Position numbers and translations under genes: made by a program
The notes under the pieces: generated by a model
Databases searched by the model: none
Seen by the model: only the letters and a program-made list of their open reading frames with translations
What the model was told of the DNA's origin: nothing
Part shown: in pieces, positions 16,720 through 24,826 of the stretch
How positions within the stretch are numbered: the first letter of the stretch is position 1
Layout of the letters: every line of letters begins with the position of its first letter
From: Methanocrinis alkalitolerans
GTDB lineage: Archaea; Halobacteriota; Methanosarcinia; Methanotrichales; Methanotrichaceae
Assembly (NCBI RefSeq): GCF_029167205.1
Contig: NZ_JARFPL010000010.1
Location: 11,812-75,811 of the forward strand
Direction of reading: 5' to 3'
Length of the DNA stretch: 64,000 bases

Positions 16720-17019
16720 TCAAGCTGCCTTTGAGCCATAAGTCCTGATAGTTCTGATCTCCTGTGCACCCAAGACGATCAGCAGGAGTCCAAATATCGA
16801 TTCGATCCCAAACCCACCTACGGTAACGTTTATGAGACCTGCAAAGATCAAGGCCATTCCAAGGGGTACAAACATGCTCCGCTCTTGAATGCCCAGCGCT
16901 GATGCCCCGAAGATCACCAGAACTATGCCCCAAACGGGGTCCATAAATCCGGAGAGCATGATGCCAGAGATGCCTATGGCCACGATCACTGAGCCCCAGA
17001 TTCGAAGGTCTCTCTTCAT
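16720..17019 (-). CDS. Small four-helix membrane protein
   Basis: A 99-residue membrane protein beginning MKRDLRIWGSVIVAIGISGI, with about four hydrophobic helices (8-25, 27-42, 50-70, 75-90). I chose the ATG at 17019; the frame is open for 58 more codons upstream, but that part overlaps the dispersed spacer repeat also found near 19.4 and 21.7 kb. No family recognised. It lies downstream of the duplicated Usp/DUF1646 region on the same strand. Confidence 0.55.
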   Translation of the reverse strand: MKRDLRIWGSVIVAIGISGIMLSGFMDPVWGIVLVIFGASALGIQERSMFVPLGMALIFAGLINVTVGGFGIESIFGLLLIVLGAQEIRTIRTYGSKAA

Positions 17020-17120
17020 ATGAACGACCGTTTTATTTGGCACAGCCGATGGAAGCCACTTCGGACGCGTTGAGTAGCCTTCAAGCCACGTTGTACGAAA
17101 TACGATCCCACTTAAAAGTA
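17020..17120 (-). repeat. Dispersed spacer repeat, copy 1 (degenerate)
   Basis: Contains GCCACGTTGTACGAAATAC, which resembles the stretch near 21741 (GCCACTTTGTGCGAAATAC) and more weakly the one near 19461. The stretch before it also aligns loosely. It borders the downstream side of the duplicated Usp/DUF1646 blocks, so the three copies mark the block junctions. Confidence 0.5.
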
Positions 17121-17316
17121 CAAATAAGAAGCATTTGGAGATTCTAGTCTGCAGGAATTTCTTGTTTGATTCCGATCTCTCTTTGCTGTGCATCTCTTAC
17201 CACCTACCTAATTGGAGCCTATTTTATCATTCTTAATAGTTAAGATTTGCGCCTTGCTCTGCCGAATTTAAATGTAATTGCAAATAATATAATAAATTGA
17301 ATCAAAAAGGTGAGAT

Positions 17317-18189
17317 CTAAGCGGCTTTCTTAGATCTCACGATCAGTACCGGCCTCTCTGCGGTCCTCACGACATCAAAGGTGGTGCTTCCCACCATCAT
17401 CTGCTTTATCCAGCCCTTGCCCTGGGAACTTATAACGATCAGAGATACATCCTCCGTCGTGGCCAGGGACGTGATCTGCTCTCGGGGGTTGCCGACGTCT
17501 ACGTGGGTTCTAACTTTGAGGCCCGAGCTTTCGAGATCCTCCTCGATCTCAGCGAGCTTCTCCTTCGCCTCTGCGACGTAGCCCTCGATCTCCTCCTGGG
17601 CCTCTCCCTTGGAGACGACGTACTCTAAAATGACCTCTCCGACGACGTCCTTCAGACCCTTGATCGTCGAGATCGCGGACTGTGAAGCCTCAGAAAAGTC
17701 TGTGGTGCAGAGGACCTTAGAGAATATCATGGGGCAGAACTTCTCGTAGGTTGCCCCTTCAAGACCCTCCAGCATCTTGTAGCGCATGATGAGGGTGTCT
17801 TTGTCGCTGAAACGGACAACTCCCGTTGAAGCGCTCCCCAGAAGGATCCCTGAGACGCGGCCCTTTCCCAAAGCACCCATCACTATCAGAGAGACCTCCT
17901 CCTCTTCTGCAACCCTCTGAATGGTCCTGGATACGTCCGCCTCGGTGATCACCTCGAGCCGAGAGGTGACCTTGAAGCCGAGGTTCTCAAGCCGCCCTTT
18001 TATGTCGGCGAGATCGATCTTGGCTCCCTCGACTTTGGGGCCCCGGGTCCATCCCCGTTTTGAGGGATGGGTGGCATCCACCACGTGGAGGAGCACTATC
18101 TCCTTCAACCCCGGAACATCCCCTATGCACTCTATGACTTTCTGCGCATACTTTGAAAAGTCTGTTGGAACTAACACCTTTTCGAACAT
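17317..18189 (-). CDS. Tandem-domain universal stress protein, copy 1
   Basis: A 290-residue protein of two fused UspA domains (about 1-145 and 150-290). Each starts with the strand KVL(V/C)(P/T)TDFS. The first domain has the ATP-binding pattern G-2x-G-9x-G-S (GALGKGRVSGILLGS, about 99-113). The second has SSQGKGWIKQMMVGS, where the first Gly is replaced by Ser. UspA proteins bind ATP and modulate partner proteins under stress. It lies 49 bp downstream of a DUF1646 transporter gene in one operon, and the pair is repeated at 19591-21562. Confidence 0.9.
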   Translation of the reverse strand: MFEKVLVPTDFSKYAQKVIECIGDVPGLKEIVLLHVVDATHPSKRGWTRGPKVEGAKIDLADIKGRLENLGFKVTSRLEVITEADVSRTIQRVAEEEEVSLIVMGALGKGRVSGILLGSASTGVVRFSDKDTLIMRYKMLEGLEGATYEKFCPMIFSKVLCTTDFSEASQSAISTIKGLKDVVGEVILEYVVSKGEAQEEIEGYVAEAKEKLAEIEEDLESSGLKVRTHVDVGNPREQITSLATTEDVSLIVISSQGKGWIKQMMVGSTTFDVVRTAERPVLIVRSKKAA

Positions 18190-18238
18190 CGTAACCCTCC
18201 TAGCATCAGTTTATCCTCAAACATCAGCCCCTCGGAAT

Positions 18239-19288
18239 CTAAATGTAGAATATCCACCCGAAGTAGACCAACATCGCCACAAGGCCGATGGGGACCCCGG
18301 TGCGAGCCCACTCTTTGCTGGTTATGCCCATCTTGTTTGCAGATATGATATTCGGGATATTACCGGGGATGAGCATCCCTCCGGAGACGAGAAGTCCCAT
18401 AAGAATGGCCTTGATCTGGAAGAGATCCATCGAAGGGCCGATCTCCGCTGCCGTCAGGGTGGCGTTGTCCAGGACCGCCGACGACATATTGACCCAGTAG
18501 AGGATCATCGCGGGTATGTGGATCAGATAAGTATCTATGATGATCTTGAAGCCGCTGCCCAAGAGCAGGAGAGCCATCACGAAGAGGTATACCTTCGCAC
18601 CCCTTATACCCACGTCCCGGAGAGTGTCACCGCCTCTAGCAAAGGCATCCGTCTCCTTTACGACCGTCTTCTTTCCAACGATGAAGGTGCTCAATATGCC
18701 GAAGGCCAGCACTCCTGGGATAATATACATGCCTACTGTTTCTAGCAAGAAAGTGAAGCCAGCGTAATATGGCGGACCCTGCAGCTTGGTGATGGCTATG
18801 GTGGAGAGGGGCTCGCCCACCGGGGTCAGAGCTGCTCCAAGACCTATGGAGAAACAAGCCACCACCGTGAGTTTGATCCTGGTATTGCGATCAAGGGGCA
18901 TGAGGCTTACCACCTCAACCAGCACCAGGGCTGCGATTATGGCCGTGATCAGGCTTGCGGATAGGCCCAGGATCACCACTATCAGAAAGACCAGTATCTT
19001 AAGGGGGACCTTATCCAAGAGGACGTTCATTATTTTCTGCGCGTGAGATCTTCCGTAATAGAATAAAAGACCCGCGACGAGAACCGCCGGAACTATCCCC
19101 TTCATGATCGGCTCTTCGATGGCTTCTATCACCAGCTCCATATGCCAGGCGTTGGCGATGGTAACCGCAGACACGCCCATAACAAACAGGAAGGCCTCAA
19201 GCTGCTCTTCAACCTTCTTTATAAAAAATGGGCATAGCAATACCAGCAAGAATATGCCGAACAAACCCATGTCGACTGTACTTACCAT
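18239..19288 (-). CDS. DUF1646 family membrane transporter, copy 1
   Basis: A 349-residue integral membrane protein with about nine or ten helices, matching the DUF1646 family in the ion transporter superfamily. The conserved pieces are CFSIGLGAALTPVGEPLST (about 141-159) and SGGMLIPGNIPNIISANKMG (about 304-323), typical of discontinuous substrate-binding helices in antiporter-like folds. The substrate is not known; a cation or organic anion is likely. It is the first gene of a two-gene operon with the Usp protein. Confidence 0.85.
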   Translation of the reverse strand: MVSTVDMGLFGIFLLVLLCPFFIKKVEEQLEAFLFVMGVSAVTIANAWHMELVIEAIEEPIMKGIVPAVLVAGLLFYYGRSHAQKIMNVLLDKVPLKILVFLIVVILGLSASLITAIIAALVLVEVVSLMPLDRNTRIKLTVVACFSIGLGAALTPVGEPLSTIAITKLQGPPYYAGFTFLLETVGMYIIPGVLAFGILSTFIVGKKTVVKETDAFARGGDTLRDVGIRGAKVYLFVMALLLLGSGFKIIIDTYLIHIPAMILYWVNMSSAVLDNATLTAAEIGPSMDLFQIKAILMGLLVSGGMLIPGNIPNIISANKMGITSKEWARTGVPIGLVAMLVYFGWIFYI

Positions 19289-19375
19289 AATGACTCCTTG
19301 CGCATTATATCCGATTACTGTGATATTTTACAGCTCCTACTAACATCACAACCTTGCAACTCTGTTATGTTTTTA

Positions 19376-19570
19376 GGAGTTGGAGATACCCTTAATTCAA
19401 TGGTCGATTCGTCTGGGAGAAGATCCGAGATCCATCCGGTCCACGAACTCCGGCCTTCAGGCCCCTTCGGGGGGAAAACTATCGCAGCGCGTAATAGATG
19501 CAGAAAGCGTTTCCCCTGGGATCTTGATGGCCCCGATGCCGAGTCCGTAGCGAAGCACCCCTTGAACGAT
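19376..19570 (-). repeat. Dispersed spacer repeat, copy 2
   Basis: This fills most of the 302-bp gap upstream of DUF1646 copy 1. It shares blocks with 21650-21815: GAGATCCATC(C/T)GGTCCACGAA, GCG(C/T)(A/G)TAATAGAT(G/A)CAGAA and GTTT(C/T)CC. No gene is seen in it. Confidence 0.65.
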
Positions 19571-19590
19571 AAAAAGAACGGGTTTGAGAT

Positions 19591-20463
19591 CTAAGCGGCT
19601 TTCTTAGATCTCACGATCAGTACCGGCCTCTCTGCGGTCCTCACGACATCAAAGGTGGTGCTTCCCACCATCATCTGCTTTATCCAGCCCTTGCCCTGGG
19701 AACTTATAACGATCAGAGATACATCCTCCGTCGTGGCCAGGGACGTTATCTGCTCCAAGGGGTTGCCCACATCGACGTGGGTTCTCACTTTGAGGCCCGA
19801 GCTTGCAAGATCCTCCTTGATCTCAGCGAGCTTCTCCTTCGCCTCTGCGACGTAGCCCTCGATCTCCTCCTGGGTCTCTCCTTTGGAGACGACGTACTCC
19901 AAAATGACCTCTCCGACGACGTCCTTCAGACCCTTGATCGTGGAGATCGCAGACTGTGAAGCCTCCGAAAAGTCTGTGGTGCAGAGGACCTTAGAGAATA
20001 TCATGGGGCAGAACTTCTCGTAGGTTGCCCCTTCAAGCCCCTCCAGCATCTTGTAGCGCATGATGAGGGTGTCTTTGTCGCTGAAACGGACAACTCCCGT
20101 CGAGGCGCTCCCCAGAAGGATCCCTGAGACGCGGCCCTTTCCCAAAGCACCCATCACTATCAGAGAGACCTTCTCCTCTTCCGCAACCCTCTGAATGGTC
20201 CTGGATACGTCCGCCTCGGTGATCACCTCCAGCCTGGGGGTGACCTTGAAGCCGAGGTTCTCGAGCCGCTCTTTTATGTCGGCGAGATCGATCTTGGCTC
20301 CTTCGACTTTGGGTCCCCGGGTCCATCCCCGTTTTGAGGGATGGGTGGCATCCACCACGTGAAGGAGCACTATCTCCTTCAACCCCGGAACATCCCCTAT
20401 GCACTCTATGACTTTCTGCGCATACTTTGAAAAGTCTGTTGGAACTAACACCTTTTCGAACAT
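19591..20463 (-). CDS. Tandem-domain universal stress protein, copy 2
   Basis: A near-identical paralogue of the 17317 Usp: 290 residues with only a handful of substitutions (for example an RGR/RER change in the first domain and ESSG to ASSG in the second). Both ATP-loop patterns are retained. The start here is ATG-ATG; the second ATG (20463) matches copy 1 and has AGGAGGG at proper distance. It is cotranscribed with DUF1646 copy 2. The high identity implies recent duplication. Confidence 0.9.
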   Translation of the reverse strand: MFEKVLVPTDFSKYAQKVIECIGDVPGLKEIVLLHVVDATHPSKRGWTRGPKVEGAKIDLADIKERLENLGFKVTPRLEVITEADVSRTIQRVAEEEKVSLIVMGALGKGRVSGILLGSASTGVVRFSDKDTLIMRYKMLEGLEGATYEKFCPMIFSKVLCTTDFSEASQSAISTIKGLKDVVGEVILEYVVSKGETQEEIEGYVAEAKEKLAEIKEDLASSGLKVRTHVDVGNPLEQITSLATTEDVSLIVISSQGKGWIKQMMVGSTTFDVVRTAERPVLIVRSKKAA

Positions 20464-20509
20464 CATAACCCTCCTAGCATCAGTTTATCCTCGGACATCA
20501 GCTCCTCGT

Positions 20510-21562
20510 TCAATGAAGGTAGAACAACCATACGAAGTAGACCAGCATCGCCACAAGGCCGATGGGGACCCCGGTGCGAGCCCACTCTTTGCTGGTTATG
20601 CCCATCTTGTTTGCAGATATGATATTTGGGATATTACCGGGGATGAGCATCCCTCCGGAGACGAGAAGCCCCATCAGAATGGCCTTGATCTGGAAGATAT
20701 CCATGGAAGGGCCGATCTCCGCCGCCGTCAGGGTGGCGTTGTCCAGGACCGCCGACGACATATTGACCCAGTAGAGGATCATCGCGGGTATGTGGATCAG
20801 GTAAGTATCTATGATGATCTTGAAGCCGCTGCCCAAGAGCAGGAGGGCCATCACGAAGAGGTATACCTTTGCACCCCTGATACCCACGTCCCGGAGAGTG
20901 TCACCGCCTCTCGCAAAGATATCCGTCTCCTTAACATCCGTCTTTTTTCCGACGATGAAGGCGCTCAATATGCCGAAGGCCAGCACCCCTGGGATAATAT
21001 ATACGCCGATGTTTTCGAGCAGGAAGAAGAAACCGGCATGATACGGCGGGCCCTGCAGCTTGGTGATGGCTATGGTGGAGAGGGGCTCGCCCACCGGGGT
21101 CAGAGCTGCTCCAAGACCTATGGAGAAACAGGCTACCACCGTGAGTTTTATTTTGGTATTGCGATCTAGGGGCATGAGGCTTACCACCTCTACCAGCACC
21201 AGGGCCGCGATTATGGCCGTGATGAGGCTTGCAGATAGGCCCAGGATCACCACTATCAGGAAGACCAGTATCTTAAGGGGGATCTTATCCAAGAGGACGT
21301 CCATTATCCGCTTCGCATGAGATCTTCCGTAGTAGAATATCAGGCCTGCCACCAGCACCGCAGGGACTATCCCCTTCATGATCGGCTCTTCGACGGCCTC
21401 GATCACCAGCTCCAAATGCCAGGCGTTGGCTATGGTAACCGCAGACACGCCCATAACAAAAAGGAAGGCTTCAAGCTGCTCTTCAACTTTCTTTATGAAA
21501 AATGGGCACAGCAGCACCAGCAAGAATATGCAGAACAAACCCATGTCGACTGTACTCACCAT
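20510..21562 (-). CDS. DUF1646 family membrane transporter, copy 2
   Basis: A paralogue of the 18239 gene with the same helices and motifs (LGAALTPVGEPLST, GNIPNIISANKMG). Differences cluster in the middle loop (about 185-225) and at the C-terminal tail. The ATG at 21562 is equivalent to copy 1; an upstream in-frame ATG at 21571 is too close to the SD (GGAGGA). Retention of two intact copies suggests dosage benefit or slightly different specificity, which is inference. Confidence 0.85.
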   Translation of the reverse strand: MVSTVDMGLFCIFLLVLLCPFFIKKVEEQLEAFLFVMGVSAVTIANAWHLELVIEAVEEPIMKGIVPAVLVAGLIFYYGRSHAKRIMDVLLDKIPLKILVFLIVVILGLSASLITAIIAALVLVEVVSLMPLDRNTKIKLTVVACFSIGLGAALTPVGEPLSTIAITKLQGPPYHAGFFFLLENIGVYIIPGVLAFGILSAFIVGKKTDVKETDIFARGGDTLRDVGIRGAKVYLFVMALLLLGSGFKIIIDTYLIHIPAMILYWVNMSSAVLDNATLTAAEIGPSMDIFQIKAILMGLLVSGGMLIPGNIPNIISANKMGITSKEWARTGVPIGLVAMLVYFVWLFYLH

Positions 21563-21649
21563 AAAATCCATTCCTCCATACTTTATATCTGATTCATACG
21601 AGATTTCGCAGCTATTGCCAACTCTACACCTTTTGCGACTCTCCTATGT

Positions 21650-21815
21650 TTTTGGGAGATGGAGATCTCCTCTTTTCGGTGGTCGGTTTGTCTGGGATGG
21701 AACCCGAGATCCATCTGGTCCACGAAGTGCAGCCTCCAAGCCACTTTGTGCGAAATACAACCGAGGCGCATAATAGATACAGAAGCCGTTTTCCTGGGGA
21801 CCGCTTTTTTTTCAT
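21650..21815 (-). repeat. Dispersed spacer repeat, copy 3
   Basis: This lies upstream of DUF1646 copy 2 and matches the spacer upstream of copy 1. In the minus direction it has a 66-codon open frame, but the same sequence without an open frame at copy 2 shows that this is not a conserved gene. It marks the outer end of the tandem duplication. Confidence 0.6.
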
Positions 21816-21890
21816 GTCAGACATATATACCCTCCAACTAACCGCGCCCTCTTAAACTCCTGATATTAAGTCCTTTTGGGTCAATAAACG

Positions 21891-22100
21891 ATTATAATGA
21901 TTAATAGTGACAAAAAAACCGTTATAATTGTTTATAAGCATGAACAGGCTATTATAACGATTTATAATGACAAAAACGTGTGCATAACGATTAATAATGA
22001 TATAAAAAGCAATTTTAAATTTTTTATGGTCAAGAGAGATCTGTTATGATTTTAAATGACGAAAACGATATGGAGATGATTTATCATGATACAGACCTCA
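21891..22100 (+). repeat. AT-rich array of about seven imperfect 30-bp repeats
   Basis: Units begin at 21891, 21921, 21951, 21981, 22011, 22041 and 22071, an exact 30-bp step. The clearest unit starts ATTATAACGATTTATAATGA and continues with CAAAAACG. Units 1, 3 and 4 match best, 2 is intermediate, and 5-7 are decayed and shifted by about one base. There are no spacers, so it is not a CRISPR array. It lies about 330 bp upstream of the DUF1646-Usp operon, in one of the most AT-rich parts of the window. It may be an operator array or iteron-like element. Confidence 0.7.
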
Positions 22101-22399
22101 AGTCGAAGAGGTGAACAATATTATGGTCTGAAAAGAGGAGTTAAAAGAAAGAAACTGACAATAGATTCAAAAATTGCCGGATATCAAGATCCGTGTCGTT
22201 TCAAAGTCTCGAATAAAAATAAGGTTTTCAGAGATATAGTATTAAAATAAAAATTAAAAATACCACGATCTCTGGCGGGTTGGCGCAGAGAAATTCGTGA
22301 GATCGCATCTTCGGGAGGGCAATTTAGGGCTCTCCTAAATGCGGCGCCCGAAAGCTGCGGATCCCCAGCTCTGGCGGCTTGCGCCGGGATAGAAGGTCA
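22101..22399. other. Intergenic DNA without a supported gene
   Basis: An AT-rich stretch (22100-22270) grades into GC-rich DNA. It holds a possible T-tract and short inverted repeats (GCGGCGCCCG near 22341) but no credible open frame on either strand. Confidence 0.5.
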
Positions 22400-22500
22400 C
22401 TAGCTGTCGAAATCATCAACGACCTCAGCTTCCTGGCTGCGACCTCTTATCGCCTTTGCGACCGCCTCGCCGCACCCGCCCCGGGCGCGAAGCCCTCGCC
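22400..22500 (-). pseudogene. Relic resembling the C-terminal part of RaSEA
   Basis: In the minus direction a short frame reads CGEAVAKAIRGRSQE and stops at 22400-22402. The intact RaSEA gene 1.4 kb away encodes CGRCDEAVAKAIREHA at its C-terminal end. The DNA is also similar (CTTATCGCCTT(T/C)GCGAC). This looks like a leftover fragment of a duplicated 3' end. The identity is modest and short, so it is tentative. Confidence 0.4.
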
Positions 22501-22572
22501 ACCCCGCTTCGCAGCCGATTCAAGGGGTGGATATCGCCCTGCGGGCGCGATCCCCGCCATGATTATGGAGGC

Positions 22573-23436
22573 TCAGGAAGCTTTGCGGGCCCTCAAAACT
22601 AGGACGGGCCTTGTGCCGTTCTTGGATACCTCGTAAGCGACGCTGCCGACCAGAAGCTGTTTCATCCATCCCTTGCCGCGGGAGCTCATGGCTACCAAGG
22701 AGACCTCCTCGTCTTCGGCCAAGGTTATGATCTCTTCAGCAGGGTCTCCCATCCCGACCCGGACGGAGGCCTTGATGCCGTCTCTCTCGAACTCCTCCTT
22801 GATGACGGTGAGCTTCTCTTTAGCCTCCTTCATCTTGGCATCAACCTCATCCTGGCTCTCCCCGCTGAAGACGACGTTCAGGAGAACGACCTCCCGGACG
22901 CCCCCCATCCCCTTGAGGAGGCGGATCGCCTCCTCTGAAGGTTCAGAGAAGTCCGTGGGGCAGAGTATCTTGGTGGTTATCATGGCGCAGTGCTCTTCCA
23001 GATCTATGCCGCCCTCCAGCATCTTATAGCGCATGAGAAGGAGGTGCCTGTCCCCATACCTCAATACGTTCTTGGCGACGTTCCCGAGGAATATGTTCTG
23101 GAGGAAGCCCTTCCCGCGAGCTCCCATAACCACCAGGTCGACCCCCTCCTCTTCGGATACCGCCTGGATCTTCCTGAATATCTCCCCCTCCAGCATCGGC
23201 TCTGCCCTCTGCTCGACCTCGAGCCCCTGGGCCTCCAGAAGCTTCGCCTGATCTGCCAGCTTCTTCTTGGCCTCCTTCAGCCTGGCTCCAGGGTCCCAGA
23301 TCCTGGCCAACGGGTCTGCAGGACCGATGACGTTCAGAAGGACGACCTTCTTAACACCCGGCAATCCGCCGACGCACTCGAGGACCTTATTTGAATATTT
23401 AGAGAAGTCCGTGGGAACCAAAACCGTTTCGAACAT
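22573..23436 (-). CDS. Tandem-domain universal stress protein, third paralogue
   Basis: A 287-residue two-domain Usp with the same architecture as the 17317 and 19591 genes but diverged throughout. Domain 1 keeps GARGKGFLQNIFLGN (about 98-112), with Asn replacing the usual Ser/Thr at the end of the loop. Domain 2 keeps SSRGKGWMKQLLVGS. It has no DUF1646 partner. A good TATA lies about 40 nt upstream of the ATG. Confidence 0.88.
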   Translation of the reverse strand: MFETVLVPTDFSKYSNKVLECVGGLPGVKKVVLLNVIGPADPLARIWDPGARLKEAKKKLADQAKLLEAQGLEVEQRAEPMLEGEIFRKIQAVSEEEGVDLVVMGARGKGFLQNIFLGNVAKNVLRYGDRHLLLMRYKMLEGGIDLEEHCAMITTKILCPTDFSEPSEEAIRLLKGMGGVREVVLLNVVFSGESQDEVDAKMKEAKEKLTVIKEEFERDGIKASVRVGMGDPAEEIITLAEDEEVSLVAMSSRGKGWMKQLLVGSVAYEVSKNGTRPVLVLRARKAS

Positions 23437-23476
23437 TCTTATCGTACCTCCTTATAATTTTCTAGATCTGCGCTCT

Positions 23477-23488
23477 AAATATACCTCG
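23477..23488 (-). promoter_or_regulatory. TATA promoter of the third Usp gene
   Basis: On the minus strand GAGGTATATTTA gives a TATA-like element about 40-50 nt upstream of the ATG at 23436. The rest of the 324-bp gap between the two genes (23437-23760) shows no gene. Confidence 0.45.
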
Positions 23489-23760
23489 ATAGCCGCATAT
23501 GCTACTTCGAGAGCTGATATCCAATCCGTTATATTTCAATCTGCCGACCATAAAAAGATATTTTTCGGAGGCATATCATCGAAGCTGCGGGAGGATAGCA
23601 GGACGAGGACCGTCTCGAAAACAAAAGGGGCTCTCCTCGGATCCCGAACAACCGGAGCTCGAAAATCGAGGTCGCTATGAACTATCGCCCGAAGAACCTG
23701 TATGATCAACCCAAGCCCAGGCTTGAAGATTTGATTTCCATTTTGAGAAGATGATAGGCT

Positions 23761-24645
23761 TTAAAGTCTCCTCGAATCCGATTCCAGGGGAGATCCGAAG
23801 GCGAGGTCCTCCAGCTCCAGGACCTTCTTCCACGCGGCTTTGCAGCTGCAGTCGAGATCCTCGAAGACCCCCGGATCCTGGGTGAGGGCGTGCTCCCTTA
23901 TCGCCTTCGCGACGGCCTCGTCGCACCTGCCGCAGTTTCTGGGACCCCGCCTCGTCCCCGCCGCCACCGGATCGGAGATGATCGGGACGGAGGAGACGCC
24001 CTTCAAGACCTCGACGGCGCTCCAGAGCCACGGGGGGCGGTAGTCGCCGACCAGCCACATCCTCTCCAGGGGAGTACCCCTCTGGATGTTGGTGAGGTTG
24101 AGGGAGATGACGTCCGAGGAAGCCGTCGCATCCCGGGCAGACCGGAGGGCGTCGGCTATCGCCGAGGCTTCGGAGAGGAAGGGGGGCTTCAGGAGGAGGT
24201 ACGTCTTGACAGATCCGCCTCCGCGGCGGACGGCCTCTGCAGCCTCTTTATAATCAGCGAAGGTGAACCCTTTACCGATGGAGTGTTCCCTGACGATGTC
24301 GCTGGAGCTCTCAAGGCCGATGGCCACCTCCGTCCTGATCTCTGCTGCAGAGGCCTCCACCAGCTCCCTGGTTATGTACTCGGGGCGCGATTCAAAGACG
24401 AGCTTCTCGACCCCGGCTGCGGCGAGGGCATCTATTATGCGGCCCCGGACCGATTCCGGGACCTCCTCGGGATCGAGGAAGCTCCCGCTGGTGTATATCT
24501 TGACCACCCGATCCTCGGAGGATAGGTCTCTTGTTGCCGCCCGGAACTGGACGGTGAGATCCTCCGCGCTCGCCGGCGCCCCCTCCGAGGGGTAGCCGCA
24601 GATCGCGCACCTCCGCCACCTGCATCCTCTCGTCCTCAGGATCAC
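23761..24645 (-). CDS. Archaeosine synthase radical SAM subunit (RaSEA), 5' end disrupted
   Basis: A radical SAM enzyme that works with ArcS to convert the lysine adduct of preQ0 in tRNA position 15 to archaeosine. The cluster motif is CX4CX2C (C8, C13, C16 in GCRWRRCAICGY), preceded by ILRTR as in the RaSEA family. The GTG at 24645 is an internal start. The same frame upstream, to about 24744, encodes a conserved-looking lead-in (RPVAVWRSRDLLDGEAAGSL) but has no start codon. An ATG at 24763 lies in another frame and would need a -1 shift to join. A frameshift mutation, recoding or sequence error is possible. The C-terminus has further Cys pairs (NCGRC, CSC). Confidence 0.85.
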   Translation of the reverse strand: MILRTRGCRWRRCAICGYPSEGAPASAEDLTVQFRAATRDLSSEDRVVKIYTSGSFLDPEEVPESVRGRIIDALAAAGVEKLVFESRPEYITRELVEASAAEIRTEVAIGLESSSDIVREHSIGKGFTFADYKEAAEAVRRGGGSVKTYLLLKPPFLSEASAIADALRSARDATASSDVISLNLTNIQRGTPLERMWLVGDYRPPWLWSAVEVLKGVSSVPIISDPVAAGTRRGPRNCGRCDEAVAKAIREHALTQDPGVFEDLDCSCKAAWKKVLELEDLAFGSPLESDSRRL

Positions 24646-24826
24646 GGTCAGAGATCCTGCCGCCTCCCCGTCCAGGAGGTCTCTTGACCGCCAGACGGCT
24701 ACAGGCCTGGTGAGATCAGGCCTCTCTCGCCTCTTCTTCGTGATATTTCACCACCGGATTCATCCATATTGATGGATATTATTGGATACGTTGGAGACCA
24801 ATGGGGTCCGCTGCATACATTGGAGA

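Larger units (their letters stand above)
17317..19590 (-). repeat. Tandem duplication, block 1 (Usp-DUF1646-spacer)
   Basis: This block is repeated head to tail at about 19591-21830 with a period of about 2.27 kb. The Usp stop codons are 2274 bp apart and the DUF1646 stops 2271 bp apart. Long stretches are identical, including both gene ends and the intergenic spacer, so the duplication is recent or maintained by gene conversion. Confidence 0.9.

Noticed and set aside
21624..21824. Small gene on the minus strand
   Set aside because: It lies in the spacer repeat, and the homologous spacer copy at 19.4 kb does not preserve the frame.
21891..22100. Possible CRISPR array
   Set aside because: Repeats are contiguous at 30 bp with no unique spacers, are imperfect, and no cas genes are near.
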